Below, in pieces: positions 1-9,222 of a stretch of 64,000 bases of DNA. The notes beneath the pieces were generated by a model. The model was not told where the DNA came from. It searched no databases and saw only the letters and a program-made list of their open reading frames with translations. Position numbers and translations under genes: made by a program. The DNA is taken from NCBI GenBank assembly GCA_013214705.1, contig JABSRZ010000011.1:88300-152299 (forward strand). The letters are read 5' to 3'. Origin of the DNA: Hyphomicrobiales bacterium (GTDB taxonomy: Bacteria; Pseudomonadota; Alphaproteobacteria; Rhizobiales; OSC116). The stretch's first letter is position 1. Every line of letters starts with the position of its first letter.

Positions 1-67
1 AAATTAGAACGTTTCTGGGCGGATCAAATAAGGTTTAGACTATAAAAATCTAGATTTATAGTTAATC

Positions 68-96
68 AAAGCGGGCTTCATGCCCGCTTTTTTGCA
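68..96 (+). terminator. Rho-independent terminator of an upstream gene
   Basis: A 9-bp perfect stem (AAAGCGGGC / GCCCGCTTT) with a TTCAT loop is followed by a run of T. It closes a gene lying before the window; nothing else is visible in the first 298 bases apart from an AT-rich leader to the L,D-transpeptidase gene. Confidence 0.85.
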
Positions 97-298
97 TAAA
101 TATCACAATTTAACTTTAAAAACGGATTTCTCTTTTATGTGATTTGCAATTTCTATAAGTATTTCGTATCAAAAGATCATGTTTATCGATATTTTAATCG
201 GGTCTTAATGTTATTTGCAGATAAATATTATATGTATTTATTGCCTTTTTGAAATTGCTTTATTTAAAAACCTCACCAAAGATTGCTAGGGGATTATT

Positions 299-1573
299 TT
301 GAAACCTATTCGTTCGTTATATTTTGGCATTGGCCTAGCCGCTGCTACGATTACCCAACCATTTGCTGCGTCTGATAGCATAAATGTATGGGATGATGGC
401 TTTGATACATCGGGGAGTTTTGCAAAACCAAACTCTAGCCCCGTAAATGTATATGACGCTAGCCGAAGCTATGGCAGCAATTTTGGCTCGGTTACCAATA
501 ATAGCGTTACGCCATTATTAAGCAACGACACTGTTGCCGCGATGCAAACTGCCATAAACAAATATAGCCGTATTGTGAAAACAGGCGGTTGGCCTAAGGT
601 GAGGGGCAATTTGGCACGCGGTGCAAATAGTGCTGATGTGATTAATTTGCGCCAGAGATTGTTTTTAGAAGGCGATTTGCCGCGCGTAAGTGGTGATGCA
701 AAAGTTTTTGATTTTAATGTTGATCAAGCCGTTAGGCGTTTTCAGGCGCGTCACGGATTGGTTATCAATGGCATCGTTGCTGCTGACACCTTAAACGCGA
801 TTAATGTGACTGCGGCTGGGCGATTGCGCCAAATGAAGCTGAATTTGACCCGCATTAAAAAAGCCAAACGCAAAATATACAATAAAGCGATTGTGGTGAA
901 TATACCGGCACAGAAGGTGGAAACCGTCGAAAATGGTGCCATTGTATCGCGTCATAACATAGTTATTGGTAAAATTGACCGCCAAACGCCGCTGATTAGC
1001 AGCACATTAAGCCAAGTGAATTTTAACCCTTATTGGCATGTGCCGGTATCGATTGTGCGGCGCGACCTGGTGCCAAAGATAATTTCTGACCCTTCTTATA
1101 TTAAACGCACAGGCATGCGTATTTATACCACTTGGGGCGGCACAGAAATTGACCCCAAAGATATAGATTTTAGGTCGCCTAAAGCGCTTAGATATGCTTA
1201 TAGACAAGACCCAAGTCGTGGCAATTCGCTAGGCCAAGTGAAACTTAACTTCCCAAGCCCATCTGCCGTATTTATGCATGACACCCCGGGGCAGAGCCTG
1301 TTTACACGTAACTTTAGGGCTTATAGTTCAGGCTGCATTCGCATTCAGAACATTCGCCAAGTGGTGGATTGGGTGCTAAAAGACGAAAAAGGTTGGACAC
1401 CAAGTGCCGCAAGTGCATATTTTGCCAATGGCGAGCGTAAAGACGTGAACCTTCGTAGTAAGGTATCGGTGCGTATGGTATATATAACAAGTTGGGTGAC
1501 CCCAGCTGGCACAGTGCATTTTAGAAAAGACCTTTATAAAAAGGATGGCATTGGCTCTTTAGCGGCCAACTAA
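299..1573 (+). CDS. L,D-transpeptidase with peptidoglycan-binding domain
   Basis: Periplasmic cell-wall enzyme that would make 3-3 cross-links in peptidoglycan. The 424-residue product starts with a signal peptide (about residues 1-24, ending AFA-A). Next comes a PG_binding_1 domain (about 106-170, with LRQRLFLEG and AVRRFQARHG), then a YkuD catalytic domain (about 195-400) with the HxxxxxxxxxxxxxxxxxxSSGCIRI signature: His327 and nucleophile Cys346 are both present. The architecture matches the LdtD/YcbB type, although it is shorter than E. coli LdtD. The start is a TTG preceded at 5 bases by AGGGGA; no better ATG exists upstream of the signal peptide. The gene stands alone between two terminators. 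Confidence 0.9.
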   Translation: MKPIRSLYFGIGLAAATITQPFAASDSINVWDDGFDTSGSFAKPNSSPVNVYDASRSYGSNFGSVTNNSVTPLLSNDTVAAMQTAINKYSRIVKTGGWPKVRGNLARGANSADVINLRQRLFLEGDLPRVSGDAKVFDFNVDQAVRRFQARHGLVINGIVAADTLNAINVTAAGRLRQMKLNLTRIKKAKRKIYNKAIVVNIPAQKVETVENGAIVSRHNIVIGKIDRQTPLISSTLSQVNFNPYWHVPVSIVRRDLVPKIISDPSYIKRTGMRIYTTWGGTEIDPKDIDFRSPKALRYAYRQDPSRGNSLGQVKLNFPSPSAVFMHDTPGQSLFTRNFRAYSSGCIRIQNIRQVVDWVLKDEKGWTPSAASAYFANGERKDVNLRSKVSVRMVYITSWVTPAGTVHFRKDLYKKDGIGSLAAN

Positions 1574-1595
1574 ACTTTTCACAAATTATGGAATT

Positions 1596-1621
1596 AGGCG
1601 GCTTTTAAGCCGCCTTTTTTA
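1596..1621 (+). terminator. Rho-independent terminator after L,D-transpeptidase
   Basis: AGGCGGC / GCCGCCT stem of 7 bp, a TTTTAA loop and a T tract. Confidence 0.9.
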
Positions 1622-1705
1622 TGCTAAAAATTCACCACATATTAGGGATATTTGTTTAGAAATTATTAGAAAGATTGTTTTATCTCATTTTGGCTATCTG
1701 AACCT

Positions 1706-2029
1706 ATGTTATTGTACCGAATTAAAAAATTAATACGCTCTGGCTTTATCGTTACCTTGCTGACGAGCCTATGTTTTTATTTTGGTTTTCATTTATTTGA
1801 TGGTGAAAAAGGTTTAATATCTATGTGGCGGTTGCAGGATAACCAAATAGAGCTGCATAGCGAATTGGTACGGCTGCAGGGCGTTAAAACCAATATGCAG
1901 GCTTTGTTGTCCAAGCTAGATAGTGGCGCAGTTGAGGATGATTTCTTGGATGAATTGGTGCGCCAGAAGCTTGGTTATGTGGCTAAAAATGACCTGATTA
2001 TTCTGCGTCCAAAAGCCAGTTTTAATTAA
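1706..2029 (+). CDS. ftsB: Septum formation initiator, FtsB/DivIC-like
   Basis: Small bitopic division protein of 107 residues. It has a short basic N-terminus, one membrane segment (about residues 14-30) and a heptad-like coiled coil (about 40-75) that would pair with FtsL and FtsQ in the divisome, with a conserved-looking tail (LDELVRQKLGYVAKNDLIIL) typical of DivIC family members. In alphaproteobacteria a DivIC-family gene is commonly found just upstream of the pyruvate dehydrogenase genes, as here. No strong ribosome binding site is seen. It probably has its own promoter in the 80 bases after the terminator. Confidence 0.8.
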   Translation: MLLYRIKKLIRSGFIVTLLTSLCFYFGFHLFDGEKGLISMWRLQDNQIELHSELVRLQGVKTNMQALLSKLDSGAVEDDFLDELVRQKLGYVAKNDLIILRPKASFN

Positions 2030-2215
2030 TTAACTATTATTTGGTTAATAGATTAAATAACTATATAAAACATATATTTGTTGCTGAAAAAATATGCAAT
2101 TCTTGGGCTATCTTTTTCGCTTATATTCAATTATATTAAATTAAATTTGCGGAAAAATTTGATACCATTCAACATTGGATAAGAATATCGAAAGATATTT
2201 GCAGAAAGGAAATTT

Positions 2216-3244
2216 ATGGCTGCGCGCGCTGCACCTAAGAAAAAACCTACAAAAAAGAACCAATCCTCGGGTAAAATTGCTAATTTTTCGGAACAAGAAG
2301 AATTAAAATCCTATTATGACATGCTGTTGATACGCCGCTTTGAAGAAAAAGCCGGCCAACTATATGGCATGGGTCAAATTGGTGGTTTTTGCCATTTATA
2401 TATTGGCCAAGAGGCAGTTGTTACCGGCATAAATATGGCGCTAAAAGAAGGCGACCAAAGCATTACCGCCTATAGAGACCATGCACATATGCTGGCCGTA
2501 GGGTTAGACCCCAAGGGTATAATGGCCGAATTAACAGGCCGCGAAGGCGGTTTGTCTAAAGGCAAAGGCGGCTCGATGCATATGTTTAGCCGCGAGAAAC
2601 ACTTTTACGGCGGCCATGGCATTGTGGGGGCACAAGTGCCGATTGGCACTGGCTTGGCTTTTTCGAATAAATATAATGGTTCAGACAATATATGCGTGGC
2701 CTATATGGGCGATGGTGCCTCTAACCAAGGCCAAGTTTATGAGAGCTTTAACATGGCCAAATTGTGGAATTTGCCGATTGTTTACGTGATCGAGAATAAC
2801 CAATACGCCATGGGCACTGCGGTTGCGCGGGCTTCATCGCAAACCGATTTTTCACGCCGTGGAGTCAGCTTTAACATACCCGGCGTAAAAGTGGATGGCA
2901 TGGATGTACGCGCTGTTTACGCTGCGGCCGATGACGCGGTTAAATATGCCCGCGAAAATGGTCCGATAATTTTGGAAATGTTGACCTATCGATACCGTGG
3001 GCATTCTATGAGTGACCCAGCAAAATACCGGACTAAAGATGAAGTGCAGCGTATGCGCGCCGAACATGACCCCATTGAACAAGTTAAAAAACGTATATTG
3101 GACGGCCGCTTGGCCAGCGAAGATGACTTGAAAGATATGGATAAGAAAATTCGCGCCATTGTCACTGAATCGGCAGATTATGCAACCAATTGCCCCGAGC
3201 CTGACCCCAGTGAATTGTGGACAGACGTGTTGATTGAAACTTAA
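2216..3244 (+). CDS. pdhA: Pyruvate dehydrogenase E1 component, alpha subunit
   Basis: Thiamine-diphosphate-dependent decarboxylation of pyruvate, as an alpha2beta2 heterotetramer with the next gene product. The 342-residue length is normal for the family. The ThDP motif begins at GDGASNQG and ends with ENNQYAMGT, and the phosphorylation-loop region [15 protein letters not shown] is intact. The lysine/alanine-rich N-terminus (about residues 1-20) is usual in alphaproteobacterial PdhA. AGAAAGGAAA lies 4-13 bases before the ATG. First gene of a four-gene operon with short gaps. Confidence 0.97.
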   Translation: MAARAAPKKKPTKKNQSSGKIANFSEQEELKSYYDMLLIRRFEEKAGQLYGMGQIGGFCHLYIGQEAVVTGINMALKEGDQSITAYRDHAHMLAVGLDPKGIMAELTGREGGLSKGKGGSMHMFSREKHFYGGHGIVGAQVPIGTGLAFSNKYNGSDNICVAYMGDGASNQGQVYESFNMAKLWNLPIVYVIENNQYAMGTAVARASSQTDFSRRGVSFNIPGVKVDGMDVRAVYAAADDAVKYARENGPIILEMLTYRYRGHSMSDPAKYRTKDEVQRMRAEHDPIEQVKKRILDGRLASEDDLKDMDKKIRAIVTESADYATNCPEPDPSELWTDVLIET

Positions 3245-3266
3245 GCAAAATGTAGGAGAAAAAAAT

Positions 3267-4637
3267 ATGGCTATAGAAATTTTAATGCCTGCATTGTCAC
3301 CAACAATGGAAGAAGGAAAACTTTCTACCTGGTTGGTGAAAGAAGGCGATAATGTTGGATCTGGCGATGTATTGTGCGAGATAGAGACTGACAAAGCAAC
3401 GATGGAAGTTGAATCAATTGACGAAGGTGTGATTGGTAAAATATTGATCGATGCAGGCACTGAAAATGTGTTGGTCAACACTGTGATTGCGATTTTGCTA
3501 GAAGATGGCGAAGATGCCAGCGTGATGGATAATATGAAGCCGAGCGCAGCACCTATTGCCACTGCCGAAGCTGAACCGGTTGCAGAAACTACCTTGGTTG
3601 CTGCCCCTGTTGCGGTCATTCCGCAAACTGACGAAATTCCTGAAGGCACAACCTTTAAACAACAAACCATCAGAGAAGCCTTACGCGACGCCATGGCCGA
3701 AGAAATGCGCCGTGAAGACAGCGTATTTATAATGGGTGAAGAAGTGGCCGAATATCAAGGCGCTTATAAAGTGACCCAAGGATTGTTGGAAGAATTTGGC
3801 GATAAACGGGTGATCGATACACCGATTACCGAGCATGGTTTTGCGGGTTTAGGTGTGGGCGCGGCCTTTGGTGGGTTAAAGCCAGTGGTTGAATTTATGA
3901 CCTTTAACTTCGCCATGCAGGCAATTGACCATATCATCAACTCGGCTGCTAAGACATTATATATGTCTGGCGGTCAAATGGGTTGTCCTATCGTATTTCG
4001 GGGTCCAAACGGGGCGGCGTCTCGCGTCGGGGCGCAACATAGCCAAGATTATACCGCTTGGTACGCCAACATTCCGGGGTTAAAAGTGGTTTCACCCTAT
4101 AGTGCAGAAGACGCAAAAGGCTTGTTAAAAGCCGCTATACGTGACCCCAACCCGGTGGTATTTTTGGAAAATGAACTGCTTTACGGCGTGACCATGGACG
4201 TGCCTGAATTGGACGATTTTGTGTTGCCAATTGGCAAGGCCAAAATTGAACGCGCTGGCACGGATGTGTCCATCGTATCGCACAGTATGGGCATTAAACT
4301 GGCGCTTGAAGCGGCAGAAATTTTGGCCGGGCAGGGCATTAGTGCCGAAGTTTTGAACTTGCGTACAATTCGCCCACTTGACACCGAAGCCATTATTGCC
4401 AGCGTTAAGAAAACTGGCCGGATGGTAACTGTTGAAGAAGGCTGGGTACGTTGTGGCCTTGGTGCCGAATTAACCGCCGTGGTTATGGATGGTGCATTTG
4501 ATTACCTAGATGCCCCAGTGGCGCGGGTGACAAGTAAAGATGTGCCTTTGCCATATGCTGCAAACCTAGAAAAACTAGCTTTACCAAGTGTCGACGATGT
4601 CGTGAATGCTGCGCGTAAAACTTGTTATGCTGATTAA
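3267..4637 (+). CDS. pdhB: Pyruvate dehydrogenase E1 component, beta subunit, with lipoyl domain
   Basis: Beta subunit of E1. The 456-residue protein carries an N-terminal biotinyl/lipoyl domain (about residues 1-78, lipoyl Lys43 in [11 protein letters not shown]), an Ala/Pro-rich linker (about 88-125) and the transketolase-like pyrimidine-binding and C-terminal domains. A lipoyl domain on E1 beta is characteristic of alphaproteobacterial complexes. A TTG at 3234 would overlap pdhA, but the ATG at 3267 has TAGGAGA at good spacing and starts exactly with the lipoyl domain, so I use it. Confidence 0.97.
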   Translation: MAIEILMPALSPTMEEGKLSTWLVKEGDNVGSGDVLCEIETDKATMEVESIDEGVIGKILIDAGTENVLVNTVIAILLEDGEDASVMDNMKPSAAPIATAEAEPVAETTLVAAPVAVIPQTDEIPEGTTFKQQTIREALRDAMAEEMRREDSVFIMGEEVAEYQGAYKVTQGLLEEFGDKRVIDTPITEHGFAGLGVGAAFGGLKPVVEFMTFNFAMQAIDHIINSAAKTLYMSGGQMGCPIVFRGPNGAASRVGAQHSQDYTAWYANIPGLKVVSPYSAEDAKGLLKAAIRDPNPVVFLENELLYGVTMDVPELDDFVLPIGKAKIERAGTDVSIVSHSMGIKLALEAAEILAGQGISAEVLNLRTIRPLDTEAIIASVKKTGRMVTVEEGWVRCGLGAELTAVVMDGAFDYLDAPVARVTSKDVPLPYAANLEKLALPSVDDVVNAARKTCYAD

Positions 4638-4648
4638 GGGGAATTGAT

Positions 4649-5956
4649 ATGCCAACACCTATTTTGATGCCAGCACTATCTCCGACAATGGAATCTGGTA
4701 AATTATCTGCATGGTTAGTGAAAGAGGGCGATACGGTCTCTTCTGGCGATGTGATGTGTGAAATTGAAACTGACAAAGCCACCATGGAAGTAGAATGTGT
4801 CGACGAGGGCACAATTGGTAAAATATTGGTAGAAGCCGGCACAGAAGATGTGCTGGTGAATGCCGCTATTGCCATATTGCTTGAAGAAGGCGAGGACGCA
4901 TCGGCATTGGAAGGTTATACGCCACCGGCCATACCTGGAGCGCCTGTTGCAGCAGCGCCTGTTGCCACCGCACTTGTTGATGATGTTGCGTCGAAACAAG
5001 TGGCTGTAGCCGCAGCACCTGCATCCGCACCCGCTGTTTCTGCGCCAAAAGCCGCTAGTAAATCGGCTCATTTCTCATCGCCATTGGCGCGGCGCATTGC
5101 CGGGCTTGAAGGCATTGACATTGGCTTGGTAACTGGCACAGGCCCCAATGGCCGGATTATAAAACGCGATGTATTAGATGCGGTTAAAAACGGTGTGGCC
5201 AAACCACAAGCAGTCGCTGGCTTTAGCTCAACGGCAGTTGACGCTGTGGCGGTTAAAGCTTTATATGCCGAAGATAGTTATGAAGAGATCGCTGCAGATG
5301 GTATGCGCAAAGTCATTGCCAAACGCATGACCGAAACCGCACGCGATGTGCCGCATATATTCTTGACAATCGATTGTGCGATTGACGCTTTGTTATCTGC
5401 CCGTAAAGGCTTAAACGCATCTGGCGAAGTGAAAATTTCGGTAAATGATTTTGTGATTAAAGCCGCGGCCATGGCGCTGATAAAAGTGCCAGAAGCCAAC
5501 GCAAGTTGGACAGGCGACAGCATTTTAATGCATAAACATGCTGACATCAGTATGGCCGTTGCCATTGAAGGTGGGTTAATTACGCCTATAGTGACCAATG
5601 CAGACCTTAAAGGTTTGGCCGAACTTTCGCTAAATACCAAAGATTTGGCAACCCGTGCACGCGACAGAAAATTATCGCCCAGTGAGTATCAAGGTGGTAC
5701 ATTCTCTATCTCCAATATGGGCATGATGGGCATTAAGCAATTCACATCCATCATCAACTCGCCGCAAGGCGCTATATTGAGCGTTGGTTCTGGCGAAAAG
5801 CGGGTGATTGTGGCTGCTGGTGGCGATTTTGTTGCCAAAACCATGATGACCGTGACACTTGCCTGTGACCATAGAGTGATTGATGGTTCTGTGGGTGCGA
5901 GCTTCCTTGCTGCATTTAAAGGCTTTATTGAACAACCTGTTAGTATGTTATTATAG
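4649..5956 (+). CDS. pdhC: Dihydrolipoamide acetyltransferase (E2 of pyruvate dehydrogenase)
   Basis: Core subunit that moves the acetyl group from lipoate to CoA. Of 435 residues, 1-78 form one lipoyl domain (Lys43), 80-135 an Ala/Pro linker, about 143-176 the peripheral subunit-binding domain (SSPLARRIAG...GPNGRIIKRDV) and about 205-435 the catalytic domain with the DHRVIDG motif (His408, Asp412). AAGGGG precedes the ATG. The lipoyl domain is nearly identical in wording to that of pdhB, suggesting exchange between the two. Confidence 0.97.
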   Translation: MPTPILMPALSPTMESGKLSAWLVKEGDTVSSGDVMCEIETDKATMEVECVDEGTIGKILVEAGTEDVLVNAAIAILLEEGEDASALEGYTPPAIPGAPVAAAPVATALVDDVASKQVAVAAAPASAPAVSAPKAASKSAHFSSPLARRIAGLEGIDIGLVTGTGPNGRIIKRDVLDAVKNGVAKPQAVAGFSSTAVDAVAVKALYAEDSYEEIAADGMRKVIAKRMTETARDVPHIFLTIDCAIDALLSARKGLNASGEVKISVNDFVIKAAAMALIKVPEANASWTGDSILMHKHADISMAVAIEGGLITPIVTNADLKGLAELSLNTKDLATRARDRKLSPSEYQGGTFSISNMGMMGIKQFTSIINSPQGAILSVGSGEKRVIVAAGGDFVAKTMMTVTLACDHRVIDGSVGASFLAAFKGFIEQPVSMLL

Positions 5957-5971
5957 AAAAGGACTTGAGAT

Positions 5972-7378
5972 ATGAGCAATCAAACTTATGATGTTGCGAT
6001 TATTGGTGCAGGCCCTGGCGGCTATGTAACGGCTATACGGGCTGCACAACTTGGTTTAAGCGTGGTGGTTATAGAGCGCGAGCATTATGGCGGCATTTGC
6101 CTTAACTGGGGCTGCATTCCTACCAAGGCTTTATTACGTTCATCTGAGCAATATCATATGATGGCGCACAGAGCCGAAGAATTTGGCCTAAAAGTCGAAG
6201 GCGCAAGCTTTGATTTGGATAAAATCGTCGCCCGTTCGCGCGGTATTGCCAAACAAATGAACCAAGGCATTCAGTATTTATTTAAAAAGAACAAAGTCAA
6301 TGTGGTTGATGGCGAGGCTAAAATTAAAGCCAAAGGCGTGGTTGGGGTAACTGCCAACGGCAAAGCACTGCCTGACATTAAAGCCAAAAATATCATCATA
6401 GCCACCGGCGCACGGGCGCGAACCTTCCCGGGTATGGAGCCAGATGGCAAATATATATGGACTTATAAGCAAGCGCTGGTGCCTGACACTGTGCCAGAGC
6501 GATTGCTGGTTATTGGTTCGGGCGCAATTGGTATAGAATTTGCCAGCTTCTTTAACGCTTTGGGCAGTAAAACCACAGTGGTAGAAGTAATGGACAGGGT
6601 GTTGCCGGTTGAAGATAAAGACATTAGTAAATTTGCCTTAAAACAGTTTAAAAAACAAGGTATGGAGATATTAACCAGCACCAAAGTTGATAAATTGACG
6701 CCGGGTAAAAAAGACATTACCGCCAGCATTACGCTCAAAAACGGCAAGACCGAACAGCGCACTTTTGACCGTGTGGTTTTGGCGGTTGGCATTGTTGGCA
6801 ATGTTGAAAATATCGGGCTTGAAACGCTTGGCATTAAGCATGATAGAAGCCACATTGTGGTGGATCAATGGAGTAAGACCAATGTTGATGGCATATATGC
6901 CATCGGCGATGTGGCCGGCCCGCCGTGGTTGGCACATAAAGCCAGCCATGAAGGCATTATATGCATTGAAAAAATTGCCGGCGTAAAAGACGTTCACCCG
7001 CTAAACCCTGCTAACATACCGGGTTGCACATATTGCCACCCACAAGTTGCATCGGTTGGTTATACCGAAGAAAAAGCCAAACAAGCTGGCTATAAAGTTA
7101 AGGTTGGTAACTTCCCATTTGTTGGCAATGGCAAAGCTGTGGCACTTGGTGAGCCAGAAGGGCTGATTAAAACTGTGTTTGATGCCAAAACCGGTGAGCT
7201 ACTTGGCGCGCATATGATTGGCGCTGAAGTGACTGAGTTGATACAAGGTTATGTGATTGCTCGGGGTTTAGAAACCACCGAAAAAGAACTAATGCACACT
7301 GTGTTTGCCCACCCGACGCTGTCAGAAATGATGCATGAATCGGTATTAGATGCTTATGGCAAGATGATTCATATGTAA
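5972..7378 (+). CDS. lpdA: Dihydrolipoamide dehydrogenase (E3)
   Basis: FAD flavoprotein that reoxidises dihydrolipoamide with NAD. The 468 residues show the FAD site GAGPGGY at 12-18, the redox disulfide in GGICLNWGCIPTKAL (Cys43, Cys48), a second GxGxxG (GSGAIGIEFA) for NAD, and the catalytic HPTLSE pair (His447, Glu452) near the C-terminus. Placed 15 bases after pdhC with an AAAGGAC ribosome site. Last gene of the operon; a strong terminator follows. Confidence 0.97.
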   Translation: MSNQTYDVAIIGAGPGGYVTAIRAAQLGLSVVVIEREHYGGICLNWGCIPTKALLRSSEQYHMMAHRAEEFGLKVEGASFDLDKIVARSRGIAKQMNQGIQYLFKKNKVNVVDGEAKIKAKGVVGVTANGKALPDIKAKNIIIATGARARTFPGMEPDGKYIWTYKQALVPDTVPERLLVIGSGAIGIEFASFFNALGSKTTVVEVMDRVLPVEDKDISKFALKQFKKQGMEILTSTKVDKLTPGKKDITASITLKNGKTEQRTFDRVVLAVGIVGNVENIGLETLGIKHDRSHIVVDQWSKTNVDGIYAIGDVAGPPWLAHKASHEGIICIEKIAGVKDVHPLNPANIPGCTYCHPQVASVGYTEEKAKQAGYKVKVGNFPFVGNGKAVALGEPEGLIKTVFDAKTGELLGAHMIGAEVTELIQGYVIARGLETTEKELMHTVFAHPTLSEMMHESVLDAYGKMIHM

Positions 7379-7395
7379 CGAAGCAGAAGATTGAA

Positions 7396-7427
7396 AAACC
7401 CGCTGTAAAATTTTACAGCGGGTTTTT
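7396..7427. terminator. Bidirectional terminator between lpdA and the OmpA-like gene
   Basis: A 15-bp perfect inverted repeat (half AAACCCGCTGTAAAA) flanked by A's on one side and T's on the other. It can stop transcription of lpdA and, on the other strand, of the convergent lipoprotein gene. Confidence 0.92.
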
Positions 7428-7456
7428 TGTGTGAATGGCCATTTAAACCGTTGTGA

Positions 7457-8107
7457 TTAATGCGGCGTGATGGCGATTTCTACCCGGCGGTTGGCAGCAC
7501 GGCCACCAGCAGAACTGTTGTCAGCAATTGGTTGAAATTCGCCAAAGCCGCGCACGCGAATTCTTTGGTCGGCAACGCCGCGCGCGGCAACATATTGCGC
7601 CACGCTAATGGCTCTGTTTTCAGATAATGTTTGGTTGGTGCTGGCTATGCCAACACTGTCTGTATGGCCATTAATTTCCAAAGTTGTTTTTTCGTATTTT
7701 TTGAGGGTTTTTGCAATGGCGTTGAGGGCTGGGTAGAATTTACTCACAACCGAATACTCGCCAGTTTGGAAGCTGATATTTGACGGCAATGTGATGATGA
7801 TTTGGTTGTTCACTCGTTTTACAAGCACGCCAGAACTATCTAATTCCGCCCGTAATTCTTTTTCCTGATTATCCATATAAAGGCCGATGCCACCGCCAAA
7901 CAAGCCACCAAGAATAGCGCCAAAGAAGGCATTGCCAACCGCTTCGTTAGAATTTTTGGCTATCAATACACCACCAAGAGCGCCAACACCGGCGCCAATA
8001 GCCGCACCAGTTGCTGCATTGTCTAGCTCGTCGGTATTTACCAAGCCCGATGTGCTGGTACAAGCCACTAGGCCAGTACATAATGCTAACACCAATATTT
8101 TTTTCAT
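7457..8107 (-). CDS. OmpA-family outer-membrane lipoprotein with glycine zipper (YiaD-like)
   Basis: 216-residue envelope protein. The signal peptide ends in the lipobox LVAC, so Cys16 is probably lipidated. A glycine-zipper stretch (about residues 30-80, AATGAAIGAGVGALGG and GAILGGLFGGGIG) follows, then an OmpA peptidoglycan-binding domain (about 105-215) with NGHTDSVG...N..LSENRA...RRVEI. It likely ties the outer membrane to the cell wall. Monocistronic and convergent with lpdA. Confidence 0.9.
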   Translation of the reverse strand: MKKILVLALCTGLVACTSTSGLVNTDELDNAATGAAIGAGVGALGGVLIAKNSNEAVGNAFFGAILGGLFGGGIGLYMDNQEKELRAELDSSGVLVKRVNNQIIITLPSNISFQTGEYSVVSKFYPALNAIAKTLKKYEKTTLEINGHTDSVGIASTNQTLSENRAISVAQYVAARGVADQRIRVRGFGEFQPIADNSSAGGRAANRRVEIAITPH

Positions 8108-8230
8108 GTTTTTCCCTCTTATTGCTGATTTATGTCATATTTGCCGTTACCTTAACTGAATAATGGTAAATTAAGACTAAATTATGTGCGAAATTGGACT
8201 TGTTATCAGATATTAAATAACTCAATGATT

Positions 8231-9097
8231 TTAAGGCCTTAAATTAAAGTGTCGATAGGCTTTTAACTTTAGATCTTCACATATAAACGAAACTGATTTG
8301 CCATATATCTGTTTATATTCGGTGTAAATTTTATCGCAATGAAGCTCGTTATAATGATTGATGATGAATAATTTTCCAGTTTGATAAAATTTTTGTGCAG
8401 CGGTTACATTCCACCAGTTTTTTTCATCGCTATAGGATTCATATAATACCCCATCGAAAATTTGAGAATTTTGAACGTGGTTTTTGGCCATACATTTCAT
8501 GCCTTTTTGGTGAACATAAGCGCACAGATTATGGGCATATTCGATGGATTGGGCAATGGTGGCGCGCAAATTATAGGTTTTTCTATTGTCATCATCATAG
8601 AGCCAGTCCATATTATCGAACTCCACCCAGTCAAAACCCCAATTTTCAAGCCTATCTATACGCGCTTGCATTATGCTGACTAGTTGAGGGTTAATTTGGC
8701 TGATGAAATACTCGCCCGGCCATTCACCCCATGGTTTTTGGGTTAGATAGGGTGTTAGGGCGGCAAAATCTGGCCGCCATTCCTCCCCCGTGCCAATGCT
8801 GATATAAGCGGCAACTTGGTTGTTATTGGCTTTTAAAGCTGCAACTTGCTTGGCTATATTATTTTGCAATGGGTCAAGTAAAATATAGGCATTATGGGCG
8901 TTTGCCAAAATATTTTGCAGCGCATCGGCTTGGTAATTTTCTTGGTAGGCTTGGTTGAAAATCGGCGTTGGTGGCTTTATATGTGCGGTTGCATTGGCCG
9001 CACTAAGCTCCATAATAAAAAATATAATCAAGCTAGATTTGACGGCAGACACTATATTAGACTCTCTCCAATCTATACACAGGCAATTTTTTACCAT
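8231..9097 (-). CDS. GH114-like (endo-alpha-1,4-polygalactosaminidase / TM1410 family) exported protein
   Basis: 288 residues with a hydrophobic N-terminal segment (about residues 17-36, SSLIIFFIMELSAANATA) that reads as a signal peptide after a rather long lead; the true start may be a little downstream. The body is a TIM-barrel of the GH114/TM1410 type: AAYISIGTGEEWRPDF, WGEWPGEYFISQINPQLVSIMQARIDRLENWGFDWVEFDNMDW, and MKCMAKNHVQ, with acidic residues in GFDWVEFDNMD where catalytic acids of the family sit. Probable role is hydrolysis of an exopolysaccharide containing galactosamine; the substrate is inferred only from the family. Confidence 0.75.
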   Translation of the reverse strand: MVKNCLCIDWRESNIVSAVKSSLIIFFIMELSAANATAHIKPPTPIFNQAYQENYQADALQNILANAHNAYILLDPLQNNIAKQVAALKANNNQVAAYISIGTGEEWRPDFAALTPYLTQKPWGEWPGEYFISQINPQLVSIMQARIDRLENWGFDWVEFDNMDWLYDDDNRKTYNLRATIAQSIEYAHNLCAYVHQKGMKCMAKNHVQNSQIFDGVLYESYSDEKNWWNVTAAQKFYQTGKLFIINHYNELHCDKIYTEYKQIYGKSVSFICEDLKLKAYRHFNLRP

Positions 9098-9222
9098 TTG
9101 ATAAAAAAATTATTTCCTGTAATGTTAGTATATTATAATTGTTATAATTTACGATCATAAAAATAATCATTTTTAAGAAGTGCAAAAGCGCCAAAAAATA
9201 TTATCCAATTTGAGGGAATGCC

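Noticed and set aside
2852..3694. 280-residue open frame on the minus strand
   Set aside because: It lies antisense to pdhA and pdhB, has a low-complexity Ser/Val/Ile composition, no start signal and no domain.
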